This document shows positions 9,847-17,928 of a stretch of 64,000 bases of DNA, piece after piece; position 1 is the first letter of the stretch, and each line of letters opens with the position of its first letter. This DNA is from an uncultured Collinsella sp. GTDB taxonomy: Bacteria; Actinomycetota; Coriobacteriia; Coriobacteriales; Coriobacteriaceae. Made by a program: the position numbers and the translations under genes. Below the pieces are notes generated by a model that did not search any database, had not been told where the DNA came from, and worked only from the letters and a program-made list of their open reading frames with translations. The stretch covers positions 1 through 64,000 of the forward strand of contig CATXJW010000002.1 in assembly GCA_958370325.1 (NCBI GenBank), in the 5' to 3' direction.

Positions 9847-11094
9847 CTAGATCAGGTCCTCCGCATCATCGAAGGCGTCGGTGTCGTGGACACCGCAGAA
9901 ACGGGAGCCGGGACGGGCCTGGTTGCGGCACTGGATACCGTCCTCGGACACAAACTCGCAGCGACGGACGTCCTCGTCCTCCTCGTCACCGATCAGGTCG
10001 GCGGCGGGCTCCTCGTGAACGGGAACGTTCTTGAGGATGTCGGCGGCAAGGGTCTCGGACTTAATGTCGATGTGCCAGCCGGTCAGGCGCGCGGCGAGGC
10101 GGGCGTTCTGGCCCTCCTTGCCGATGGCGAGGGACAGCTGGTCGTCGGGCACGATGACACCGGCGTAGGCCTTCTCCTCGTCGATGAGGACGCGGGTGAC
10201 CTTGGCGGGCGACAGGGCGTTGGCGACATAGACGGCCGGATCGGCATCCCACAGGATGACGTCGACGCGCTCGCCACGGAGCTCGCCCACGACGGCGCGA
10301 ACACGGCTGCCCTTGGGGCCGACGCAGGCGCCCACGGGATCCAGGCGATCGTCGAGCGAGTGGACGGCGACCTTGGAGCGCTGGCCGGGCTCGCGAGCGA
10401 TCGACTTGATCTGGACGGTGCCCTCATAGATCTCGGGCACTTCCTGCTCAAACAGACGACGCATGAGCTCGGGGTGGGTACGGGAGATGACAATCGGCGG
10501 ACGGCTGTGCTCGCCACGAACCGGCTGCAGGTTGGAGTTGGGGTCGCGAACGTCGATGATCACGGCCTTAATGTGCTGGTTGTGCAGATAGCGCTCGCCC
10601 ATCGGACGCTCGTTGCGCTCGTTCTCGTAACGACGCTGGTCAAAGTGCGGAAGCTCGGCCTCGACGCCCTCGCGAATCTTGACGATCGTGAAGTCGGGCG
10701 TGGACTGCAGCACGGTACCGCTGATGAGGTCACCGATGCGGCCGGAGAACTCCTCGTAGATCTGCTCGCGGGCGGAGTTGCGCACGATGGCGTTGATCTC
10801 GGCCTTGGCGTGCTGGGCGGCGATGCGGCTCGTGTTCTTGGGAGTGACGTCGATCTCCTCGAACTCGGTGAAGTTGCCCTCCTCGTCCATGGAATCGTCG
10901 ATCGGCTCCAGACGGTAGACGTAGATCTTGCCGGTGGTGCGGTCGATGGTCACCTTGGCGCCCCACTCAAGATGCAGGATCTCGGCATAGCTCTTGGCAA
11001 GCGACTGCTCCAGGCGGTCGATCAGGTAGAGCTGGTCGATGTGCTTCTCCTGGCAAAGCTCCATCAGGGCGGACATCATGTCGGATGCTGCCAT
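9847..11094 (-). CDS. nusA: Transcription termination/antitermination factor NusA with C-terminal zinc-knuckle tail
   Basis: RNA polymerase-associated elongation factor (415 aa from this start). An N-terminal RNAP-binding domain, an S1 domain (GTVLQSTPDFTIVKIREG) and KH1/KH2 modules (CVGPKGSRVRAV; LAIGKEGQNARLAARLTGW) are visible. The tail is unusual: C379, C389, C400 and H403 in an RC-x8-C-x10-C-x2-H arrangement that looks metal-binding. The start is ATG at 11,094, one base after the rimP stop codon; an in-frame extension 11 codons upstream overlaps rimP and was not used. The family usually has ylxR after nusA, but here infB follows directly. Confidence 0.94.
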   Translation of the reverse strand: MAASDMMSALMELCQEKHIDQLYLIDRLEQSLAKSYAEILHLEWGAKVTIDRTTGKIYVYRLEPIDDSMDEEGNFTEFEEIDVTPKNTSRIAAQHAKAEINAIVRNSAREQIYEEFSGRIGDLISGTVLQSTPDFTIVKIREGVEAELPHFDQRRYENERNERPMGERYLHNQHIKAVIIDVRDPNSNLQPVRGEHSRPPIVISRTHPELMRRLFEQEVPEIYEGTVQIKSIAREPGQRSKVAVHSLDDRLDPVGACVGPKGSRVRAVVGELRGERVDVILWDADPAVYVANALSPAKVTRVLIDEEKAYAGVIVPDDQLSLAIGKEGQNARLAARLTGWHIDIKSETLAADILKNVPVHEEPAADLIGDEEDEDVRRCEFVSEDGIQCRNQARPGSRFCGVHDTDAFDDAEDLI

Positions 11095-11095
11095 C

Positions 11096-11590
11096 TTACT
11101 TTCCTTCCTTCGCGGGCTTGAAGTCATAGGTGGGCTTCAACTTGCACTTTTTAACATCAGAGAACTCGAGGGTAACGGACTCGCCGTCCTCGAGCTCGAG
11201 GGTCACGTTCGTCTCGGTGGCGGCGGCAATCTTGCCGGCGTACTTGCGACGGCCCTCGGTGGCGGTGGAGGTGAGCTCGCAGTTCTCGCCCACAAAGCGG
11301 GCAAAGTCACTCGGGCGGCGCAGCGGGCGCGCCATACCCGGGCTCGACACCTCGAGCGTATAGCTCGAAGAGATGGGGTCGAGCTCCTCAATCACATCGC
11401 CGACCCATTTGGTGTTGGCCGTGACGTCATTGAGCGACAGGCTCTGACCCTCGGCACCCTCGATACGCACGCGCACGCAGGGGGCCTTGGTGGCACCCAC
11501 GAGCTCAACGTCGACGATGTCGATATCGTGCTGGGGAGCGACGGCCTCGAGCGCGTCGATGATCGCCTGCTCGGTCTTGGTCTTGACCAT
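11096..11590 (-). CDS. rimP: Ribosome maturation factor RimP
   Basis: 30S maturation factor (164 aa) and first gene of the superoperon. Conserved motifs are VDVELVGATKAPCVRVRIEG, YTLEVSSPGMARPLRRPSDF and the C-terminal SH3-like domain. The ATG at 11,590 is preferred because a perfect GGAGGT sits eight bases upstream. A six-codon longer frame would place that ribosome-binding site inside the gene. The ribosome-binding site directly follows a terminator-like hairpin. Confidence 0.94.
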   Translation of the reverse strand: MVKTKTEQAIIDALEAVAPQHDIDIVDVELVGATKAPCVRVRIEGAEGQSLSLNDVTANTKWVGDVIEELDPISSSYTLEVSSPGMARPLRRPSDFARFVGENCELTSTATEGRRKYAGKIAAATETNVTLELEDGESVTLEFSDVKKCKLKPTYDFKPAKEGK

Positions 11591-11610
11591 TGCGGCACCT
11601 CCATCCATAC

Positions 11611-11643
11611 AAAAAAGAAGCGGGGCCGAAACCCCACTTCTTT
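11611..11643 (-). terminator. Attenuator-like hairpin in the rimP leader
   Basis: On the minus strand, arms of about 12 bp (one mismatch, GGGG/CCCC core, 6-nt loop) are followed directly by a T6 run. The rimP SD comes about 11 nt later. No minus-strand gene lies upstream, so the hairpin cannot be the end of another operon. It most likely acts within the rimP-nusA-infB leader. Confidence 0.65.
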
Positions 11644-11667
11644 CAATACAACTTCATTTGCAAGCAA

Positions 11668-11696
11668 ACTATACCAATAGCTGCGGAAACGCGCAA
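11668..11696 (-). promoter_or_regulatory. Putative sigma-70 promoter of the rimP-nusA-infB operon
   Basis: A -35 TTGCGC (11,691-11,696) and -10 TATAGT (11,668-11,673) are separated by exactly 17 bp and read on the minus strand. The predicted start near 11,661 gives a leader of about 70 nt containing the attenuator-like hairpin. The rest of the gap to 11,945 shows nothing else recognisable. Confidence 0.6.
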
Positions 11697-11959
11697 GCAC
11701 AGTACGAATCTGCAGGTCAGCGTGCGCACAGGTTCTCCACAAGAATAGGACAATTGACCGAGGAACCCCATGCGGCGCGCCCTCAACAGTCCCAAAACGG
11801 GCCATGCGTCCCAGCGTGCCGACCGAATCGGGCCCTATGGGCATTCCATCCCTGGGCGCACATCGGCCAGACTAGAGCCTAGAGGCATTCTGTAGCGAGA
11901 AAGCCTGCCGCACGCATTGACCGCACAACCTTCCAGCATCTCTACGGCAAGGAGGATCC

Positions 11960-12532
11960 ATGGAACGCCTAGGCACCCTCTGCGCGACCGCGCTCGTCGT
12001 CGCTGCCTGCTCGTTCGCTCTGACGGGCTGCAACAACATCGATGGCAAAACCGGAACATGCGAACCGGATCGTGGCAGCACCAAAGCCATCGAGAAAACC
12101 GAACCCCCGGTAAGCTTCGGCAAAATAGACGAAGACATCGACGATCCCCAGGGCTTAGGTCCCGACCCTCAAGAACAGTTCCCCATCGACCTTGAGGCAG
12201 ACGAGAACTTCCATGTTACCTGCGTGGGCAAGGACACCGACGGCTACGGCGACGCCGCGCTCGTCTTTACGGTAACCAACAACACCGGTGTCGACATGAT
12301 GTTTGGCGATGTGGACTCCTATGCCTACGTCAACGGCGTGGTCCGCGATGTGCGCATGCGACAGCAGGTCGCAGCAGGCGAGGAAACGCGCGCCATGCTC
12401 ACCTTTGTAGGCACCTTCGACGACCCGGACTTTGATGTGAACAACGACCTCAACGATATCTACCTCAACATCTGGATGTTCGAGGAGCAAACGGGCAACG
12501 TTTACTTTAGGGACCTGGTACACATTCCGTAG
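11960..12532 (+). CDS. Small secreted lipoprotein, DUF4352/DUF5067-like
   Basis: 190 aa with a type II signal peptide: a hydrophobic stretch ending in the lipobox LTGC (Cys about residue 24), then an Asn/Lys-rich linker. The C-terminal domain (about 75-190) is beta-rich, with FTVTNNTGVD and a later acidic DDPDFDVNND. This resembles immunoglobulin-like domains of extracellular lipoproteins (DUF4352/DUF5067 type). The function is unknown. A near-perfect SD (AAGGAGG) lies five bases before the ATG. It is a single-gene unit, convergent with leuS, and ends at a shared terminator. Confidence 0.85.
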   Translation: MERLGTLCATALVVAACSFALTGCNNIDGKTGTCEPDRGSTKAIEKTEPPVSFGKIDEDIDDPQGLGPDPQEQFPIDLEADENFHVTCVGKDTDGYGDAALVFTVTNNTGVDMMFGDVDSYAYVNGVVRDVRMRQQVAAGEETRAMLTFVGTFDDPDFDVNNDLNDIYLNIWMFEEQTGNVYFRDLVHIP

Positions 12533-12572
12533 AAGACGGTGCGACGCACTGACTAAGCAGGTCATACAACAC

Positions 12573-12612
12573 AAAACGAGGGACGACCCAACCGGATCGC
12601 CCCTCGTCTTTT
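12573..12612. terminator. Bidirectional terminator between the lipoprotein gene and leuS
   Basis: Stem ACGAGGGACGA / TCGCCCCTCGT with one internal mismatch, flanked by AAAA on the left and TTTT on the right. It therefore works for both convergent genes. Confidence 0.8.
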
Positions 12613-12636
12613 ATGCGTCAGTTAAGCGCGCAGCGC

Positions 12637-15213
12637 TTACTTGACCACCAGGTTGACCAGCTTGCCAGGCACGCAGATGGCCTTGACGACCGTCTTGCCC
12701 TCGAGCCACTTGGCAACGGCTTCCTCAGCGGCAGCCTGCATCTCCTCGTTGGAGGCGTCGCGGGCGACGTCGATGCGGCCACGGACCTTGCCGAGCACCT
12801 GTACGACGATCTGTACCGTATCCTCGATGGACTCGGCCAGGTCGAACTCGGGCCAGGCGGCGGTGTAGGCGTTGCCCTCGCAGCCGAGCGCCTCGTGCCA
12901 CAGCTCGTCGGCCCAGAACGGGCAGATGGGGGCAAGGACGCTCACGATATCCTTAGCCACGCCGTAGCACAGGGCCTTGTCACGGGAAGCGCCCTCAGTA
13001 GCGTTGAGGTAGGCGCTCGCCGCGTTAACGAGCTCCATGACGGCCGAAATCGCGGTGTTGAACTGGCCGCGGTCGAAGTCCTCGGTACACTTGGCAATGG
13101 TGCGATGACGCTCGCGGTAAAGCTTCATCGCGACCTCGTCGAGCGCGGACTTGTCAAAGGCCACGTTGGCGTCACCGGACTGGACGAGCTGCCACACGAT
13201 ACGCCAGGCGCGCTTGATGAAGCGGTTAGCGCCCTCGACGGCCTTGGGATCCCAGTCGAAGTCCTTCTCGGGCGGGGCGATAAACAGGATCGCCAGACGC
13301 ATGGTGTCGGCGCCGTAGGGCTCGATGACCGAGCTCGGGGGCACGACGTTGCCCTTGGACTTGGACATGGTGTCGCCGTTCTCGTCCTTGACCATGCCCT
13401 GGCACAGCAGGTTGGTGAAGGGCTCGTCAACGCTCAGCAGGTCCAGGTCGCGCAGCGCCTTGGTAAAGAAGCGGCTGTAGAGCAGATGCAGAATGGCGTG
13501 CTCGATGCCGCCGATGTAGTTATCGACGGGCATCCAACGATCGGCAGCCTCGCGGGAGAAGGGCAGCTCGGTGTTGTGCGGATCGGTATAGCGCAGGTAA
13601 TACCAGCTGGAGCAGGTGAAGGTGTCCATGGTATCGGTCTCGCGCTTGGCCGGGCGACCGCAGACCGGGCAGGTGGTCTCGTAGAACTCCTTGCACTCGG
13701 CAAGGGTCTCGCCGGCACCCAGGTCAAGGTTCTCGGGCAACGTCACCGGCAGCTGGTCCTCGGGCACGGGCACGATGCCGCAGTGCTCGCAGTGGATGGC
13801 CGGGATGGGGTTGCCCCAATAACGCTGGCGGCTGATGAGCCAGTCGCGCAGGCGGAACTCGACCTTACGACGGCCGCAGCCCATCGCCTCGAGGTCGGCC
13901 ACGATCGCAGCCTCGCCCTCGGAGTGCTTGCCACCGCGCATGCCGGTGTACTTGCCGGACTGGACGAGCGTGCCCTCGGCAGCGTGGGCGCAATCCCAGT
14001 CGACGGTCTCGGCATGGAAAGTATCGATGGTCTCGCCGCTGGCCTCGACGGCAGCGCGATCGTCATCGTCCAGGATGATCGGCACGATCGGCAGGTCGTA
14101 CTTGCGGGCAAACTCAAAGTCGCGCTGGTCGCCGCAGGGAACGGCCATGACGGCACCGGTGCCGTAGTCAGCCACGACGTAGTCGGCAACCCACACGGGG
14201 ATCTTCTCGCCGTTAACGGGGTTCACCACGTAGCGGCCGGTAAAGGCACCGTGCTTCTCGAGGGTTCCCTGGGCACGCTCGACGGCAGAGATATGCTTGG
14301 AGTCCTCGACGATCTTGGTGACGGCCTCCTCGTACTCCGTGCCCTCGACGAGCTCGTGCAGACGAGCGTACTCGGGAGCCAGGACAAAGAAGGAGACACC
14401 GAAGAGCGTATCGGCTCGCGTGGTGAAGACGGTGATCTTACCCTCGTCGCCCTCAATGGGCTCGCCATCCTTGTCGCACAGGGTAAAGTCAACCTCGGCG
14501 CCCTCGGAGCGGCCGATCCAGTTGGCCTGCATCTGCTTAACGCGCTCGGGCCAGCCGGGGAGCTTCTCCAGATCGTCGAGCAGCTCCTGGGAGTACTCGG
14601 TAATCTTGAAGTACCACTGCTCAAGGTCGCGCTTCTCGGGCTCGGTGCCGCAGCGCCAGCACTTGCCCTCGGTGACCTGCTCGTTAGCCAGAACGGTCTT
14701 GCAGTTAGGACACCAGTTGACCGGGTTCTTCTTGCGGTAGACCAGGCCCTTTTCCCACAGCTTCTCAAAGATCCACTGACCCCAGCGGTAGTAGTCGGGG
14801 CTGCAGGTCTTGACCATGCGATCCAGATCGTAGGAGAAGCCCATGCGCTTCATCGTGGCGAGCGCCTGGTCCATGTTCTTGTACGTCCAAGCGGCAGCCT
14901 GCGTGTTGTGCTTGATGGCGGCGTTCTCGGCGGGCAGGCCAAAGGCATCGAAGCCGATGGGGTGCAGAACGTCGTAGCCGCGCATGCGGGCCTGACGGGC
15001 CATGGCATCGCCGATGGTATAGTTGCGCGCGTGGCCCATGTGCAGGTCGCCCGACGGATACGGGAACATCTCGAGCACATACTTCTTGGGCTTGCTGTCG
15101 TCGGTGTCGACGGCAAAGAGGTTGGAGTCCTCCCAGGCCTTCATCCACCTAGACTCAATAGCCTGCGCGTCGTAGGCAGGGATCTCGTCCTTATGATCTG
15201 TGCAATCGCACAT
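12637..15213 (-). CDS. leuS: Leucyl-tRNA synthetase
   Basis: Class I aminoacyl-tRNA synthetase charging tRNA-Leu (858 aa). Visible are the HIGH variant HMGHARNY within PYPSGDLHMGH, a zinc-binding CPNC...CWRC insertion, the CP1 editing domain (TTRADTLFG, VADYVVADYGTGAVM), a second CPVC pair and the MSKSKGN catalytic loop. The C-terminus is the anticodon-binding domain. ATG 15,213 is preferred, with AAAGGAG five bases upstream; a 42-codon longer frame runs through a hairpin leader and encodes nothing conserved. No T-box was found upstream. Confidence 0.96.
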   Translation of the reverse strand: MCDCTDHKDEIPAYDAQAIESRWMKAWEDSNLFAVDTDDSKPKKYVLEMFPYPSGDLHMGHARNYTIGDAMARQARMRGYDVLHPIGFDAFGLPAENAAIKHNTQAAAWTYKNMDQALATMKRMGFSYDLDRMVKTCSPDYYRWGQWIFEKLWEKGLVYRKKNPVNWCPNCKTVLANEQVTEGKCWRCGTEPEKRDLEQWYFKITEYSQELLDDLEKLPGWPERVKQMQANWIGRSEGAEVDFTLCDKDGEPIEGDEGKITVFTTRADTLFGVSFFVLAPEYARLHELVEGTEYEEAVTKIVEDSKHISAVERAQGTLEKHGAFTGRYVVNPVNGEKIPVWVADYVVADYGTGAVMAVPCGDQRDFEFARKYDLPIVPIILDDDDRAAVEASGETIDTFHAETVDWDCAHAAEGTLVQSGKYTGMRGGKHSEGEAAIVADLEAMGCGRRKVEFRLRDWLISRQRYWGNPIPAIHCEHCGIVPVPEDQLPVTLPENLDLGAGETLAECKEFYETTCPVCGRPAKRETDTMDTFTCSSWYYLRYTDPHNTELPFSREAADRWMPVDNYIGGIEHAILHLLYSRFFTKALRDLDLLSVDEPFTNLLCQGMVKDENGDTMSKSKGNVVPPSSVIEPYGADTMRLAILFIAPPEKDFDWDPKAVEGANRFIKRAWRIVWQLVQSGDANVAFDKSALDEVAMKLYRERHRTIAKCTEDFDRGQFNTAISAVMELVNAASAYLNATEGASRDKALCYGVAKDIVSVLAPICPFWADELWHEALGCEGNAYTAAWPEFDLAESIEDTVQIVVQVLGKVRGRIDVARDASNEEMQAAAEEAVAKWLEGKTVVKAICVPGKLVNLVVK

Positions 15214-15240
15214 ATCAGCTCCTTTGTTAGCTGGGTTGGG

Positions 15241-15357
15241 GCGGGGCGCTCTTACCTTTACTCGCTGCTGCGGACAGTCCTGCTCGCACGAAGAGCACAT
15301 TAAGTGCTCTTCGGCTCGTGCGGAACTTGCAGCGAGCAAAGATAAGAACGCCCCGCC
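15241..15357. repeat. 117-bp nested imperfect inverted repeat in the leuS leader
   Basis: Outer arms of about 28 bp (15,241-15,268 with 15,330-15,357) have few mismatches and end in GCGGGGCG / CGCCCCGC. A nearly perfect inner hairpin is built on GAAGAGCAC / GTGCTCTTC. If transcribed with leuS it would form one very long stem ending about 28 nt before the start codon. It has no U-tract and does not match a T-box. Confidence 0.7.
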
Positions 15358-15392
15358 ACATCGTTAACTCGACTGATGATAGCAAATACAAC

Positions 15393-15428
15393 AAGCGAGA
15401 TGTCTGCGACTTGCAGGCATCTCGCTTT
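15393..15428 (-). terminator. Rho-independent terminator downstream of guaB
   Basis: Fifteen-bp stem with one mismatch (AAGCGAGATG-CTGC / GCAG-CATCTCGCTT) and a 5-nt loop. A T-rich run follows on the minus strand. Confidence 0.65.
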
Positions 15429-15465
15429 ATCTAAATAACGTGGTTGATGCTCAACCTTTATGTGC

Positions 15466-15489
15466 AACCCGTTCTAGAACGAACGGGTT
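15466..15489. terminator. Small perfect hairpin
   Basis: Nine-bp arms AACCCGTTC / GAACGGGTT with a 6-nt loop, followed by T's on the plus strand. Its role between guaB and leuS is unclear. Confidence 0.45.
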
Positions 15490-15582
15490 TTCCAGGTGCC
15501 GCAGGTTGCCGTGAAAGAGGAGCGCCGCGTACTTAGGTACGCAAGCGACGGTTTGAACGGCAAGATGCGGTGCCTGGGAAAG
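15488..15582. repeat. 95-bp nested imperfect inverted repeat after guaB
   Basis: Outer arms of about 25 bp (15,488-15,512 with 15,557-15,582) are largely complementary. Inside lies a perfect GCGTAC/GTACGC hairpin with a TTAG loop. It starts five bases past the guaB stop. The architecture, long outer arms plus an off-centre inner hairpin, matches the repeat at 15,241-15,357 though the sequence differs. Confidence 0.6.
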
Positions 15583-15586
15583 CCGC

Positions 15587-17098
15587 TTATCGATAAGACA
15601 CAGACTGCTGGGAGTCCTTGACGACTACGTCGTGGGCTCCGCCTTCGACGATGGAGGTAGAGCTGACCAGGGTCAGGCGTGCCTTTTCCTGGAGCTCGGG
15701 GATCGAGAGGGCGCCGCAGTTGCACATCGTGGACTTGACCTTGTAAAGCGTGCCGCCCACGCCGTCCTTGAGGGAACCGGCATAGGGAACGTAGGAGTCG
15801 ACGCCCTCGACGAAGCTGAGCTTCGCGGCGCCGCCCAGGTCATAGCGCTGCCAGTTGCGGGCACGCGCAGAACCCTCGCCCCAGTACTCCTTCATGTACT
15901 GGCCGTTGACGTTGACGCGCTCGGTCGGGCTCTCGTCAAAGCGGGCGAAGTAGCGGCCCAGCATCATAAAGTCGGCACCCATGGCAAGGGCGAGCGTCAT
16001 GTGGTAATCGTAGACGATGCCACCGTCGGAGCACACGGGCACGTAGACACCCGTCTCCTCGTAGTACTCGTCGCGAGCGCGGCAGACGTCGATCAGCGCG
16101 GTGGCCTGGCCACGGCCGATGCCCTTGGTCTCGCGGGTAATGCAGATGGAACCGCCGCCGATACCGACCTTGATGAAGTCGGCACCGCAGTCGGCCAGGA
16201 AGCGGAAGCCCTCGGCGTCGACGACGTTACCGGCGCCGACCTTGACGTCCTCGCCGTAGTTGGCGCGGATCCACTCGATGGTGCGCTTCTGCCACTCGCT
16301 GAAGCCCTCGGAAGAGTCGATGCACAGGACGTCGGCACCGGCCTCGATGAGCAGCGGCACGCGCTCGGCATAGTCGCGGGTGTTGATGCCGGCGCCGACC
16401 ATGTAGCGCTTATCGCCGTCGAGCAGCTCGTTGGGGTTGGTCTTGTGGCTGTCGTAGTCCTTGCGGAAGACGATACCCATGAGGTGATCGTTGTCATCGA
16501 CGATCGGCAGGGCGTTGAGCTTGTTGTCCCAGATGACGTCGTTGGCAACCTTGAGGCTGATGTTCTTGTCGCCCACGATGAGCTGCTCACGCGGGGTCAT
16601 GAACTCGGAGACCTTCGTCTGGTGGTCATCGCGGCTGGGGCGATAGTCACGGCTGGTGACGATACCCACGAGCTTGCCCTTGGGGGTGCCATCGTCGGTA
16701 ACCGGCATGGTGGAGTGACCGGTCTTCTCCTTGAGCTCGATGACCTGCTCCATGGTCATGTCGGGGGTCAGCGTGGAATCGGACTGAACGAAGCCGGCCT
16801 TGTGATCCTTGACGGCCTTGACCATAGCGGCCTCGGACTCGGCGCTCTGGGAACCGTAAATGAAGGACAGGCCACCCTCGGTAGCGAGCGCGACACCCAT
16901 GTCGACGCCCGAGACGGACTGCATGATGGCGGAAACCATGGGAATGTTCAGGGTGATTGCCGGCTTCTCACCGCGCTTGAAGCGGGTTAGCGGCGTCTTA
17001 AGAGAGACGTTGTTGGGGATGCACTGCGAGGACGAGTAACCAGGGACCAGCAGATACTCCGAAAACGTGTGGGACTCACCGGGAAAGAACGTAGCCAT
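15587..17098 (-). CDS. guaB: IMP dehydrogenase, Tritrichomonas-like subtype
   Basis: Oxidises IMP to XMP, the committed step of GMP synthesis (503 aa). A TIM barrel is interrupted by two CBS motifs (about 100-220). Catalytic Cys319 lies in GIGGGSICITRE and the flap Arg418-Tyr419 in NWQRYDLGG. From memory of that protein, the length, the insertion KGIGRGQ after the catalytic loop, and Lys310 with Glu431 match the protozoan Tritrichomonas foetus enzyme rather than the canonical bacterial GIGPGSICTTR form. It is transcribed alone, with a promoter upstream and a terminator downstream. Confidence 0.94.
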   Translation of the reverse strand: MATFFPGESHTFSEYLLVPGYSSSQCIPNNVSLKTPLTRFKRGEKPAITLNIPMVSAIMQSVSGVDMGVALATEGGLSFIYGSQSAESEAAMVKAVKDHKAGFVQSDSTLTPDMTMEQVIELKEKTGHSTMPVTDDGTPKGKLVGIVTSRDYRPSRDDHQTKVSEFMTPREQLIVGDKNISLKVANDVIWDNKLNALPIVDDNDHLMGIVFRKDYDSHKTNPNELLDGDKRYMVGAGINTRDYAERVPLLIEAGADVLCIDSSEGFSEWQKRTIEWIRANYGEDVKVGAGNVVDAEGFRFLADCGADFIKVGIGGGSICITRETKGIGRGQATALIDVCRARDEYYEETGVYVPVCSDGGIVYDYHMTLALAMGADFMMLGRYFARFDESPTERVNVNGQYMKEYWGEGSARARNWQRYDLGGAAKLSFVEGVDSYVPYAGSLKDGVGGTLYKVKSTMCNCGALSIPELQEKARLTLVSSTSIVEGGAHDVVVKDSQQSVSYR

Positions 17099-17177
17099 GT
17101 TTCTCCTTTTTCCATGCGACCGGTCGGCTGCAGGCCTCGTAGGACCCAGCCCAACCTTGGGCGCCCAATACTGGGGA

Positions 17178-17206
17178 AGTATCTTAACGCACTTTGACTG
17201 CTACAA
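17178..17206 (-). promoter_or_regulatory. Putative guaB promoter
   Basis: A -35 TTGTAG (17,201-17,206) and -10 GATACT (17,178-17,183) are separated by 17 bp and read toward guaB with a leader of about 75 nt. The same segment contains TACAAT on the plus strand, so the divergent regulator gene may share it. Confidence 0.45.
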
Positions 17207-17291
17207 TGCATGATTTAAGAAGAGCACACGAGGGTTTGACGCAGGCTTTGCGTTTGCCCAGCAAACACTTTAGCGGGGAGACGTGGAGCGT

Positions 17292-17639
17292 ATGAAGTAC
17301 AAGACGACGGCAAAGTTGGTCATTCAAGCGTGCGACAAAGACCTGCCGGGCGTGTTTGGTCATGGCTGCGTCTTGCTGCTGCAGGGTATTGCCCGGGAGC
17401 ACTCGCTCAACCGCGCCGCCAAAAGCATGGGCATGGCGTATTCCAAGGCATGGCGCATCGTAAACGAGGCTGAAGGGCAGCTGGGCTGCAAGCTCATCGA
17501 GCGCGACGGCGCCCGCGGATCATCGCTCACCCCCGCCGGCGAGCGGGCCATAGCGGTCTACGAGGAGCTGCAGACAGAAATCAACAACGTCATCGCCTCA
17601 AAAGCCGACGACCTCATCGCCAGCATCAACGCAAAGTAG
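17292..17639 (+). CDS. Small winged-helix regulator, ModE/LysR-type HTH only
   Basis: 115-aa DNA-binding protein. The helix-turn-helix is visible in SLNRAAKSMGMAYSKAWRIV, followed by the wing GCKLIERDG...SLTPAGERAI, typical of the ModE N-terminal domain. The molybdate-binding TOBE domains are absent, so the ligand is unknown. GTG at 17,283 is an alternative start; both starts have poorly spaced SD sequences. It is divergent from guaB and sits next to no molybdate genes, so its target cannot be inferred. Confidence 0.8.
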   Translation: MKYKTTAKLVIQACDKDLPGVFGHGCVLLLQGIAREHSLNRAAKSMGMAYSKAWRIVNEAEGQLGCKLIERDGARGSSLTPAGERAIAVYEELQTEINNVIASKADDLIASINAK

Positions 17640-17700
17640 TCAATTTGGGGCTGTTTTATGGTCCGCCGCACTTACGAATTAAGGCGCGCGCCATAAAATG

Positions 17701-17838
17701 GGCCTATCTACTACGTTTAGTTGAACACCCTCTACCACACCAGATTTCTTGAAAACAAAACCGCTGGTAGACAGCTTGCCAGTTTTCAAAAAAGGCAGGT
17801 ATGGTCGACCCCTAAGGGTTAAACGTAGTAGATAGGCC
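17701..17838. repeat. MITE-like element with 19-bp perfect terminal inverted repeats
   Basis: Terminal arms 17,701-17,719 and 17,820-17,838 are perfect 19-bp inverted repeats (GGCCTATCTACTACGTTTA). They enclose 100 bp that itself contains TTGAAAAC/GTTTTCAA arms. There is no transposase, no long ORF and no clear target-site duplication. The rest of 17,640-17,928 contains short CAGTCCC/AGTCCCAAA direct repeats and no gene. Confidence 0.65.
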
Positions 17839-17928
17839 GTTTTCGTGGCACAGTCCCCCACGGCCCAGTCCCAAAGTAGCTAAAAAGCCCGTCCCAAAAA
17901 GACTACCCCGAGACAAGCCCCAAAATAG

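Noticed and set aside
12613..15303. Long plus-strand open frame antisense to leuS
   Set aside because: It mirrors LeuS codons in a high-GC gene and shows only low-complexity Leu/Val/Gly/His composition with no motif.
15214..15360. T-box riboswitch for leuS
   Set aside because: No AGGGTGG-ACCGCG-type box or specifier arrangement could be found; the structure is a simple nested inverted repeat.
17640..17928. Small minus-strand ORF inside the MITE-like element
   Set aside because: It spans the inverted repeat arms, has no SD and no domain.
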